Shown here one piece after another: positions 1 through 9,062 of a stretch of 42,522 nt of DNA. Both the position numbers and the translations under genes were made by a program. Every line of letters begins with the position of its first letter. Within the stretch, counting starts at the first letter, position 1. The notes beneath the pieces are model-generated. The model had not been told where the DNA came from, ran no database searches, and saw only the letters and a list, made by a program, of their open reading frames with translations. The DNA comes from Deltaproteobacteria bacterium (GTDB lineage Bacteria; Desulfobacterota; Desulfobacteria; Desulfobacterales; JAFDCJ01), in the NCBI GenBank assembly GCA_019312835.1, contig JAFDCJ010000214.1, forward strand, positions 1-42,522, in the 5' to 3' direction.

Positions 1-786
1 GAATATAAATTCTATGCCGATAATCATGGCGGTGCGCTGAAAACCGTTGCCACCAGACCCGACTTCCAGCTCGACCTCGATGCCCTGTCCGAAGCCATTA
101 ACAAAAAAACCAAAGCGGTGCTGATCAATTCACCCAACAATCCGACCGGGCAGGTGTATCCGGAACAGGACCTGGTGGCGCTCGGTGAGCTGCTGGAGAA
201 AAAGGGCAGGGAATACGATCGCACCATTTATTTGATCTCCGACGAGCCCTATCGCAAAATCGTTTACGATGGCGTGAAGGTCCCGAGCATCTTTACAAGC
301 TATAAAAACAGCGTTATCGGCACCTCTTATTCCAAGGATATTTCGATTCCCGGAGAACGCATCGGTTTCATCGCCGTCAATCCGGCAGCGGAATACAAAG
401 CGGATTTGATTGCCGGCATTACGGTGTCCAATCGGATTCTGGGGTTTGTCAATGCGCCGGCCTTGATGCAGCGGGTGGTCGCCTGCCTGCAGGGGATGAG
501 TGTTGACATTTCCGAATATGCCCGCAAGCGGGAAATGTTGTGTGAGGGGTTGGCCGGATTTGGCTACGAATTTCTAAAACCACCCGGAACCTTTTATTTG
601 TTTCCCCGCTCCCCGATTGCCGATGATGTCGAATTTGTGAATGTTTTAAAAGAAGAACGTATCCTGGTGGTCCCCGGTACAGGCTTTATGGGGCCCGGCT
701 ACTTCCGCATCGCATTTTGCGTGGATGACCGCACCATCACCAACGCCATGCCGGGATTTGAACGGGCAATTGCGAAATTCATTTAG
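1..786 (+). CDS. PLP-dependent aminotransferase class I/II (5' truncated by window edge)
   Basis: Frame is open from base 1 (EYKFYADNHGGALKTV...) through LINSPNNPTGQVY (aminotransferase NPTG motif) and GTSYSKDISIPGERIGF (PLP lysine region), ending at TAG 784-786. The ORF track starts internally at 118. Confidence 0.92.
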   Translation, partial: EYKFYADNHGGALKTVATRPDFQLDLDALSEAINKKTKAVLINSPNNPTGQVYPEQDLVALGELLEKKGREYDRTIYLISDEPYRKIVYDGVKVPSIFTSYKNSVIGTSYSKDISIPGERIGFIAVNPAAEYKADLIAGITVSNRILGFVNAPALMQRVVACLQGMSVDISEYARKREMLCEGLAGFGYEFLKPPGTFYLFPRSPIADDVEFVNVLKEERILVVPGTGFMGPGYFRIAFCVDDRTITNAMPGFERAIAKFI

Positions 787-1138
787 TTTAAGTATCTTTT
801 GGTATCGGCCAGCCTCCAGGCTGGAGCGGTATCCAGGCATCGGTATCGGTGGTATTCTTCCTGTCCCTCCATTCAGGTACAACGCCTCCGGCCCCTTGAC
901 CCCAGGCGGTCCCACCGCTGAGCAACCTGTAGAGATGTTCGATTTGCCAGACAGGGGTATACCCTGGTCCCCTAATCGGCGATTTTCTCATTTCCGAAGG
1001 CTTCCTCAAATGGTTCTCCTCAGCGCCCAAAGCGTTTGGTTATGGTGAGGCCGGGCGGCTACAGGTGACCGGAAGCATTGCGTTGCCGCAGGTCCGACAT
1101 CAAATCGAAAAACCAAGTAAACGGGCTATTTACCCATC

Positions 1139-1168
1139 TTGACAATCGCAAAATTGCACACATTATAT
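1139..1168 (+). promoter_or_regulatory. possible sigma70-type promoter upstream of htpG
   Basis: TTGACA (1139-1144), 18-nt spacer, TTATAT (1163-1168), in a non-coding gap before htpG. Match by eye only. Confidence 0.25.
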
Positions 1169-1424
1169 ACGCAATAAAACAGATCGAGATTAAAATCTGA
1201 AATTAAAAAAGCTAAATCTTGGCACGGTTTCGCAACCCCTTGTTGGGAGTATTAAAGCACTGGACTGATGGAGTTCTGCTTGAGCAACAGATTACGATTC
1301 CATTACGCCAGCACGCCAACACGCCCGTACTCGACCAAACTGAGGTAGTGGCGTTGCCCAATAATGGATTAAGCTTTTTATGGATCATAGAATCATTAAC
1401 TGAACTCAGGAGGTATATGCGCAC

Positions 1425-3353
1425 ATGACGGTCAGAGCCGAAACCCATGAATTTAAAACCGAAGTCAAGCAACTGCTGAACCTGATCATTAACTCGCTGT
1501 ATTCCAACCGGGAAATATTTTTACGGGAATTGATATCCAATGCTTCCGATGCCATCGACAAGCTTCGTTTTAAAGCTCAAACCGCGGAAGGCATCCTCGG
1601 TGACGATGCGGAATTTAAAATTAGAATCAAACGGGATGCCATCAAGAACACCCTGACGGTGGAAGACAACGGCATCGGCATGACCTACGATGAGGTGCTG
1701 GAAAATATCGGCACCATTGCCAAAAGCGGCACCAATGCCTTCTTAGAAGCCATGGAGAAGCTCAACAAGGAAGCGGTGGTCACACCCGAGTTGATCGGTC
1801 AGTTCGGGGTCGGCTTTTACAGCTCATTTATCGTGGCTGAAAAAGTCACCTTGCTGACCAGGGCTGCGGGCAGTGACAAGGCCGTGCGCTGGGAATCTTA
1901 TGGCGACGGCGAATTTACGATTGCCGAGGCCGAAAAAGACGGCCGGGGGACGGTTATCACCCTTGAGCTGAAAAAAAAGGAGGAAGGCGAGCAGGATTTC
2001 ACCGATGAGTGGGCCATCCGCAATATTGTCAAGCAGCATTCCGATTTTGTGGCCTACCCCATCGTCATGGAGGTGGAAAAAGACGAGCCCATACCCGAAG
2101 CGGAGCAAATCAAGGATTCAGGCGGCAAACCGGTCGGAGCGACTACCCGTAAAGTGATCAAAGACGACACCTTGAACTCCATGAAGGCCATCTGGGCCAA
2201 AAATAAACGTGACATCAGCGATGAGGAATACAACGAATTTTATCAGCACATCAGCCACGACTGGAATCCGCCCCTGGAAAAGCTCCACCTGAAGCTGGAA
2301 GGAACCACCGAATACACCGCCCTGTTATACATTCCATCCCGGGCGCCCTTCGACCTGTTCAACCCGGAAAGCAAGCACGGCGTGCATCTTTACTGCAAAC
2401 GGGTGTTCATCATGGACGACTGCCAGGAGTTGATGCCGGAGTATTTTCGCTTTATCAAAGGGGTGGTTGATGCGCCGGATCTCAATCTCAACGTCAGCCG
2501 TGAAATTTTGCAGCAGGACCGGCTGGTGCGCAATATTCGACGCAACCTGGTTAAAAAGCTTTTTGAGTTGCTAAACGGCCTGGAACCGGAATCCTATGAA
2601 AAATTTTAGGAAGAATTCGGTGCGGTGCTCAAAGTCGGCGTGCAAACCGATTTTGAAAACAAAACCAGAATTGCCGACCTGCTGCGATACAAGACCACCA
2701 AGTCTGGCGGCAAGTGGCGCTCCCTGAAAGAATACGTCGATGCGATGGCGCCGGACCAGAAAGAAATCTACTACATTACCGGTGAGAACCTGTCGGCCTT
2801 GATCAACAGCCCGCTGCTCGAGCAACTTAAGTCAAAGGACATCGAGGTCCTGCTGATGACCGACCCGATAGACGAATGGGTGACCCAGGCGTTGACCGAA
2901 TACGACGGCAAAAAGCTGAAGAGCGCCGAAAAAGGGGACCTGGATCTCGACAAAGTGGATGAAGACAAAAAAGGCAAGTACGAAACCCTGTTCAAACATA
3001 TACGGGCCCAGCTGGAAGACACCATCAAGGAGGTCCGCCCGTCAACGCGCCTGACCGACTCGGTGGCCTGCCTGTCCGGCGATACCTATGACATGAGCGG
3101 CTACATGGAAAAAATTCTCAAGGCCGCCGGCCAAACGACTCCGGAGAACAAGCGCGTTTTGGAACTCAACATGGCTCATCCGGTCATGGAGAAGGTGCAC
3201 GCCATGTTCGAGGCAGATAAAGAAGACGCCAAACTTAAAGAATACATCCATCTGCTGCTGGATCTGGCTGTCATCGGCGAAGGCGGGAAGGTAGATGATC
3301 CTTCCAGGTTTTCAAGGCTTGTTGGCAATTTAATGGCGGGCGTCCAAGGTTAG
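1425..3353 (+). pseudogene. htpG: Molecular chaperone HtpG (Hsp90), interrupted by an in-frame TAG at 2607-2609
   Basis: ORFs 1425-2609 and 2625-3353 are in the same frame. Together they give a full-length Htp[36 protein letters not shown] at the N-terminus and a GEGGKVDDPSRFSRLVGNLM end. Sequence reads ..SYEKF*EEFGAVLKVGVQTDFENK.. AGGAGG RBS upstream of ATG 1425. Confidence 0.93.
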
Positions 3354-3528
3354 AAGCCATTGCAGGAAAAGGATTTTGGTTCAATACCGCGGCGGAACCG
3401 AGCTTTCCCGCAAAGCTGGACGATGCGCCTGGCTTATTCATCGATGGTGGGCTCATCCATTAGCAGAATAGCCGGGTTTGAGAGCAGGGCGCTATCCTGC
3501 AGCAAAATGAGAGTCGAAGGGATTTTAA

Positions 3529-4050
3529 ATGCCGGTATATGAATTAGAAGGGAAACGCCCTCGGATCGGTTCTGGGACATGGGTTGCGCCCAGTGCCGAC
3601 ATTATCGGGGATGTGGAGATCGGTGAAAATTGCTTCATCGGTTTCGGTGCCGTCATCAGGGGGGATTTCGGGAAAATAAAAATCGGCAACGAATCACTGG
3701 TTGAAGAGGGGGTCGTCATTCACACTGCCGACCGGACGGACATCGGCAACAAGGTCATTATCGGACACCTGGCGATGATTCACGATGCCACCATCCATGA
3801 TCGGGCCTTGATCGGAATGAAGGCCATGATCTGCGAGTTTGTTACGATTGGCGAAAGTTCCATCATCGCCGAGCAGTCGCTCGTCAGAAAGCAAACCACG
3901 ATACCCCCCGGCAAGATCGTCACAGGATCACCGGCCAAAGTGGTGGGTGATATCGGGCAACACCATCGGGAAAGACTTGCAAACGGGCGCAAGGCCTATC
4001 TTCAACTCATCCGTTCCTATCATAACAGTTTCAAGCAGATAGGTCCGTAA
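3529..4050 (+). CDS. gamma-carbonic anhydrase / hexapeptide-repeat (left-handed beta-helix) family protein
   Basis: Hexapeptide repeats (IGDVEIGENCFIGFGAVIRGDFGKIKIG...) and a GSPAKVV C-terminal motif. Confidence 0.88.
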   Translation: MPVYELEGKRPRIGSGTWVAPSADIIGDVEIGENCFIGFGAVIRGDFGKIKIGNESLVEEGVVIHTADRTDIGNKVIIGHLAMIHDATIHDRALIGMKAMICEFVTIGESSIIAEQSLVRKQTTIPPGKIVTGSPAKVVGDIGQHHRERLANGRKAYLQLIRSYHNSFKQIGP

Positions 4051-4126
4051 ACTCTATCCTTTCATCTAACTGGATTCCTCCCTTCGAACCGCTGTCACAG
4101 TTGAGGATACGGTAGGGTGCTAATTC

Positions 4127-4206
4127 GTCATTCCGGGCTTGACCCGGAATCCGGTTCTGTTTCATCAAGATACATTTCTGGATGCCGGATCAAGTCCGGC
4201 ATGACG
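4127..4206. repeat. intergenic inverted repeat (CGTCATTCCGGGCTTGACCCGGAATCC / GGATGCCGGATCAAGTCCGGCATGACG)
   Basis: Imperfect roughly 26-bp inverted arms at 4127-4152 and 4180-4206; each arm also contains its own smaller palindrome. Confidence 0.85.
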
Positions 4207-4281
4207 GGCAGAATATAAGTAAGGATTAATTCGAATTGCAGCAAATTTCAATTTGCGACCATGACGCAGTACCGGATTACA

Positions 4282-4641
4282 TCAATCGTTAAAGATAATT
4301 TTAAACTCCACCCCGAATCCGCCCGAGGATATCCGCACAATCTCCCCGGTCGCCTTTAGAAAATCATCTGAGTTCGGCAGCTGAATCGTCATCGCAATTT
4401 CCTGGCCCAGGGTCAGTTTCTTTTTGGTATAGATAAAGGCACCGCTGGGGCTGACATCCTGGACGGACACGCTGAACATGTCGTCGATGGTCTCGCACCT
4501 GGCTGTCAGCAGCTGGTTTTTGACGAAGTATTTCCTGGAATCCTTGCGTTGATAATGCAGTTCTTCCGGCTTTGGTGAAACATTTGAACCTGGCATAACC
4601 TGAATCCTTAGTTTAAATGATGGTATATGGGTTGTTTTCAA
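4282..4641 (-). CDS. PilZ domain protein
   Basis: RKDSRKYF (RxxxR) and DVSPSGAF (DxSxxG) PilZ motifs. Confidence 0.85.
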   Translation of the reverse strand: MKTTHIPSFKLRIQVMPGSNVSPKPEELHYQRKDSRKYFVKNQLLTARCETIDDMFSVSVQDVSPSGAFIYTKKKLTLGQEIAMTIQLPNSDDFLKATGEIVRISSGGFGVEFKIIFND

Positions 4642-4723
4642 ATCCGCCTGAGGCGGGTTACAACCGCAACGTTTAAATCACTGACATGCGTTTGCCTTCC
4701 CGGCCTCCGGCCGAAAATCCAAA

Positions 4724-5944
4724 TCACCCGCTTTGCGGGTGGTCGTTGACGCCTTCGAGTTTTTCTAAATTATTGGCAAATCCCAGCAGCATGCCCCGGG
4801 ATTTGGGAGACATTTCCTGGAACCGCATGCCCAGAGCGACGGTGGTATTTGCGCCCATCTTTACCCGGCGGCTCCAGATTACCGTACCCTTGACATTGAG
4901 CGAGAGCCCTCCGGCCGGCAGCGTGATCTGTACCCCGGCCTCCTTAACGTAATCCTTAAACGAGGGGATACTGCGATACTCTGAATTCAACACCACGCAC
5001 AGGCCGCCGATCGAAATGTCCTTGGAATAGCCCGAGACCGACAAGGGTTGCTCGTTTTTTGATTGGGGATGAATCTGCAGATGCACTTTCACGGGAATTT
5101 CCTGGCGGTCCCCGATACGGTCTATCAGTAACTCTTCTTTTTCTTCAATTCCCGATTGCGCGCCCAGCAAATCAATCAACGCCTTTTCGACCTGCGGATG
5201 TTTGACGCAGACTTTCATCAAATTAATTTTCGGAATTTTTATCAGCTCGGCCTGGGTGATGGTTTCGACATATGATTTGGAGAGCTGCTGATCTTCGAAG
5301 GGATAGACGGCGCCAAAGAAATCATTTTCAGATAGATGAATGGCCGATTTTTTATAGACCGTGTCCCCGTTGGTCTCCACCGGTAAATAATTGGTCGCGC
5401 GCAGGGCGCCGGATACGATCAAATACAGATGTTTTTCGTCATCACCGGCTTTTTTGACGATCCGGCCGGCCGGCAGGCGGATTTTGACAAAGGGAAATAA
5501 AATGGCCACCAGGGCCTGATATTCAAGGGTGTGGAAAAAAGCATTGACGGCGGTTTCCTGGTAGGCAGCCCTTTTTACCTCGGAAAAAAACTGCCTGATC
5601 TCACTTGAATCAGCCGGTGGCTTGATTTTCCATTGTAAGCTTTTGGACACGATCGCCTGCAGCATCATTCCCGAGTCGATAAAGAGCCGGGCGGCTTTGC
5701 CAAAAGTTTCGGCCGCAGCATCGGGTTTGCTTTTTAGCATCAACAGGTCCCCGTAGGCTCTGAGCAGGGCAGGGTCGTCGGGGAAAATTTGAAGGATATT
5801 TTCAAATTCTGTGGTGGAGTCGATTTTGATGGAGCCATCGATTATTTGCGCAGCTATGCTTAATTGATTGAAAACATTGGCTTTTTCTGTTGTGGCCATG
5901 CTGCGCTCCTGAATTTTCCCCAGACTTGAATTTAGACTGTCCAA
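4724..5944 (-). CDS. cyclic nucleotide-binding domain plus PilZ domain protein
   Basis: Central cNMP-binding-like region (PAGRIVKKAGDDEKHLYLIVSGALRATN...ENDFFGAVYPFEDQ), then C-terminal RIGDR (RxxxR) and DISIGG (DxSxxG) PilZ motifs. Confidence 0.85.
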   Translation of the reverse strand: MDSLNSSLGKIQERSMATTEKANVFNQLSIAAQIIDGSIKIDSTTEFENILQIFPDDPALLRAYGDLLMLKSKPDAAAETFGKAARLFIDSGMMLQAIVSKSLQWKIKPPADSSEIRQFFSEVKRAAYQETAVNAFFHTLEYQALVAILFPFVKIRLPAGRIVKKAGDDEKHLYLIVSGALRATNYLPVETNGDTVYKKSAIHLSENDFFGAVYPFEDQQLSKSYVETITQAELIKIPKINLMKVCVKHPQVEKALIDLLGAQSGIEEKEELLIDRIGDRQEIPVKVHLQIHPQSKNEQPLSVSGYSKDISIGGLCVVLNSEYRSIPSFKDYVKEAGVQITLPAGGLSLNVKGTVIWSRRVKMGANTTVALGMRFQEMSPKSRGMLLGFANNLEKLEGVNDHPQSG

Positions 5945-6478
5945 TGGTGGATATCATTGGTGATTATCGGTAGATTGTCGGAATTACTTGAGGAAATTCG
6001 AGCGGCCCGTTGCGAGCGCGCGTGGGTTGTGTGCAGCCGCTTGCGGGTGCCGGTTGTCGACCGGGGGATGTTTAAAATGCCCTGGTATCTATGGTCCCGG
6101 GGATCGTTGGCGGTTATCGCTACCGGCAATTTTTAATTGAATGTCGCCGGAATTTCAATTGGGGCGAATGCGCTGAGATACGCCCGATGCGGGTCGTCTG
6201 GCGCGGAAAACCCCGATAGCGGATAGCGCGGGTTGCTGGCGACTACCGGTTTTTCGACCCGCGTGAAAACCGCCCGGGATATTCTCTTCCGCAGCCGGGA
6301 AAAGCGCTCAATATCAAATTGGCAGGGGCGTATTTTCAATTCGAGTATCGAATGTAATATTAGATGGTTAATTCCCCAAACACCCTTCGTTTTTTTGAAA
6401 ATAATTGACACATACAGCAGAGGATCGTATAAGAAAGTATGGTTGTTTTTTCGATAAAATAACAAGAAGGAGGTTGGC

Positions 6479-6853
6479 ATGAAATCTATTCGCAGGCACG
6501 TTCAAACCGTCGGCATCATAATGGCAGTGATGATGATCCTAATTTCCACACCTCACCAGGTTGCTCTGGCTGCATTGATCGATACGGAAACGGTTCTTAC
6601 TGAAAGCAATGGCCAAGAATCCCGGGATTATCTCAAACAGCTTCTGGCGCGCGAGGATATACGCTCCGCGCTCATTGCAGAGGGAATCGATCCGGCGGAA
6701 GCAGAAGCGCGCCTGGCCAGCCTCAGCGAAATGGAAATCATTGAGCTTGCAGATCAGATCGAGAGCCTGCCAGCCGGACAGGACGCTTTCGGACTGGTGA
6801 TTGCGGTGCTGGTCATCGTCATACTCGTCCTCGTGATTATGAAACTGATGTGA
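6479..6853 (+). CDS. PA2779-like small membrane protein, copy 1
   Basis: N-terminal signal/TM segment, REDIRSALIAEGIDPAEAEARLASLSEMEIIELADQIESLPAG core, C-terminal hydrophobic helix; AAGGAGG RBS. Confidence 0.75.
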   Translation: MKSIRRHVQTVGIIMAVMMILISTPHQVALAALIDTETVLTESNGQESRDYLKQLLAREDIRSALIAEGIDPAEAEARLASLSEMEIIELADQIESLPAGQDAFGLVIAVLVIVILVLVIMKLM

Positions 6854-7000
6854 TGATTCAAAAGAGGTTAGCCTCACAGCGGCTATTTCGATTTTGAATC
6901 AGATGCGTTGCTGTGGGCCTGTCTATTTTCACAAGGCGCTACCCGGTGCCAACCAAAGCAGCGTATGGATTGAATATTTACAACAAGAGGAGACACCCTT

Positions 7001-7414
7001 ATGGGAATTATCAGAAACAAGGCCAGATTCGTGAGCATGCTGATGGCATCCTTGATGTTTTTGATCGCCGTGCCGTACCAACCCATTTTTGCAGCAATGG
7101 TTGCCACCGATATCACATTAGAATCCGAAAGGGCCCAACAATCGCGTGAAGAGTTGAAACAATTTGTTGCACGCGAAGATATCGAAACGTACTTCATTGC
7201 CCAGGGTATTGACCCGCTTGAGATAAAAGCCCGCATTGATGCGTTGACCGACGCAGAGGTCATTGCGGTGGCGGATCGAATTGAGCAACTTCCCGCTGGC
7301 GGGGATGCAATTGGCGTAATTGTGGGTGCGGCGTTGATCGTTTTTCTGGTCCTGTTGATCACCGACATTATGGGATACACCGATGTGTTTCCTTTTGTAA
7401 AGGCACAAAAATAA
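7001..7414 (+). CDS. PA2779-like small membrane protein, copy 2 (tandem paralog)
   Basis: Shares the LKQ.(V/L)AREDI...(Q/E)GIDP.E..AR(I/L)..L.. core and C-terminal TM with the 6479 ORF; extra GYTDVFPFVKAQK tail. Confidence 0.75.
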   Translation: MGIIRNKARFVSMLMASLMFLIAVPYQPIFAAMVATDITLESERAQQSREELKQFVAREDIETYFIAQGIDPLEIKARIDALTDAEVIAVADRIEQLPAGGDAIGVIVGAALIVFLVLLITDIMGYTDVFPFVKAQK

Positions 7415-7450
7415 ACCGGTCGAACCGGTGAACGTTTTTATATTTTCAAA

Positions 7451-7480
7451 GGCAGTACCATACGGTACTGCCTTTTTTTT
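7451..7480 (+). terminator. Rho-independent terminator
   Basis: GGCAGTACC-ATAC-GGTACTGCC perfect stem followed by T8, about 40 bp after the second PA2779-like ORF. Confidence 0.93.
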
Positions 7481-7663
7481 GCCAGTGGGATTGCCTTATA
7501 GAGACAACAATTCGGATCGGCTTCCACCACCGCCGTGCGCGCCCGCAAGCCAACTCGGGCGGGCTGTGCCGACCCATTATCGATCGCCACGATGAGCACC
7601 GCGGCCCGCCCTGCATTTTGGGACTCTCTGATTATCAGTCTGACATCTGAAACCAAGACCAAC

Positions 7664-8815
7664 CTATTTGATTACCAGATCCATCGTACGGTCAGACAGC
7701 GATTCGCATCCGGCTGCTGTGACCACGACGGTCTGGCCGAAGCACATGGCGTTATTGGTGGTGCTGTCCATCAGGATCATGTGCAGGAAAAACACCATGT
7801 TTTCTTCAGCCAGGACCGGGTTGCCGTGGTAAAGCATCGGCCAGTCCATCCAGTTGGGAGCAAAGGTGGTCCCGAGGCTGTAGCCTGTGGCATTGAGACG
7901 ATGCGCCTTCATCCCCTCCCGGTCGCAAATGCGTGCATAGGCATCGAATACCTCGCCGATGGGACGGCCGGGTTTAAGGGCTGCCATGCAGGCATCCATG
8001 GCCAGCAAATTTACGACATGCATTTTTTTTTGAAGTCCGGTTGCCATGCCGATGGGGATGGTGCGCATCATAGCGGCATGGTAGTGCCGGTAGGCCGCCG
8101 CCCATTCCAACGTCAGCTGATCGCGGGCGTCGAGTTTGCGGCGTCCGGACTTGTAGCGACACAACAGCGCATCCTGGCCTGAGCCGATGATAAATTCGTT
8201 GCCAGGGTAGTCGCCGTCATTGGCAAAGATGATTCCCTGCATGGCCGCCAGAATGTTCCCTTCGTCGGCCCCCGGTTCGGCAAGGCGGTGGGCTTCGTCA
8301 TAGGCCAGGTCGGCCAATTCGGCCGCCTTGCGCACATAGGCCATCTCGGCTTTGCTTTTAACCACCCGCAGCCGGCTGACCAGATCGGAGGCATCTTCGA
8401 GGTCGCAGAAGCCGGACAAAGCGGCTTCGAGCAGCTTACCGTTTTTGGCTGTTAATCCATAGGCATCGTATTCAACTCCCAGCCGTTTGCCCCGGCAGCC
8501 GAATTCGTCCAGAATCTGCCTTAGCTGAAGAGCCGGATCGGCATCGGCGCGGTCCTCCCAGATGCGGATATCTTCGATGACGGACGTGTGACGCGCCTGA
8601 CGCAAATCCGGCGCCCGGGTCAACAGCATCAGGTTTCCGTCCAGATCAAGATAAAGGCACTGGAAAAATACATACCCGAAGCTGTCGTAGCCGCTCAGGT
8701 AATACATGCTTTCCTGTCTGAACATCAATAAACCGTCCAGCTGCCGGGCTTCAAGCCGGGCAATGGTCCGCTGCTGCCGGTCGGAAAATTCTTCTCTGGT
8801 AAAGTGTAAAGCCAT
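7664..8815 (-). CDS. M24 (creatinase/prolidase/ectoine-hydrolase-like) family hydrolase with degenerate metal site
   Basis: Creatinase_N plus M24-like layout. Start placed at MALHFTREEF (8815) because the upstream 41 codons of the ORF track entry come from an intergenic repeat. Confidence 0.82.
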   Translation of the reverse strand: MALHFTREEFSDRQQRTIARLEARQLDGLLMFRQESMYYLSGYDSFGYVFFQCLYLDLDGNLMLLTRAPDLRQARHTSVIEDIRIWEDRADADPALQLRQILDEFGCRGKRLGVEYDAYGLTAKNGKLLEAALSGFCDLEDASDLVSRLRVVKSKAEMAYVRKAAELADLAYDEAHRLAEPGADEGNILAAMQGIIFANDGDYPGNEFIIGSGQDALLCRYKSGRRKLDARDQLTLEWAAAYRHYHAAMMRTIPIGMATGLQKKMHVVNLLAMDACMAALKPGRPIGEVFDAYARICDREGMKAHRLNATGYSLGTTFAPNWMDWPMLYHGNPVLAEENMVFFLHMILMDSTTNNAMCFGQTVVVTAAGCESLSDRTMDLVIK

Positions 8816-8897
8816 TTTTTTCCTGTTATCGTGCGTTAATAGCCAACAAATGAATTGTCGTAGAATAGCAAATTGCAGTGGCTTGTTTAGATTACGA

Positions 8898-9030
8898 AAA
8901 TTCCAAGCACCAATACTCAAATAACAAATAATACCCAAGCACCAATCTTCAATGATCCAAACCCGGTTTCGGTCATCAGCATTTCGAATTTGGGATTTGT
9001 TTGTAATTTGGTGCTTGTGTTTTGGGATTT
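8898..9030. repeat. AT-rich intergenic inverted element, caaataacaaat/aagcaccaat family, copy 1
   Basis: Left arm TTCCAAGCACCAATACTCAAATAACAAATAATACCCAAGCACCAAT; right arm TTGGGATTTGTTTGTAATTTGGTGCTTGTGTTTTGGGA is its approximate reverse complement. Confidence 0.7.
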
Positions 9031-9062
9031 TAAATTTATTTCATCAGCTTTGATGTCTAAAG

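Noticed and set aside
1240-1385. Possible further inverted element upstream of htpG (cacgccagcacgccaacacgcc array)
   Set aside because: A right-arm-like array is visible, but the left arm match is too degenerate to call by eye.
2607-2609. TAG in htpG as an encoded pyrrolysine
   Set aside because: Position is a Trp in E. coli HtpG, not a known Pyl site, and no pyl genes or methylamine methyltransferases are in the window; kept only as one hypothesis to test.
5945-6478. Large gap before the PA2779-like genes as a hidden gene
   Set aside because: Only short ORFs with unnatural composition on both strands; no motif or structure strong enough to report.
6850-6900. GATTCAAA...TTTGAATC inverted repeat after the first PA2779-like gene
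   Set aside because: Short 8-bp arms with a long loop and no T-tract; may be chance.
7535-8182. 215-codon + strand ORF opposite the M24 gene
   Set aside because: Antisense to a clear CDS; composition (His/Gly-rich) fits a reverse-frame artefact.
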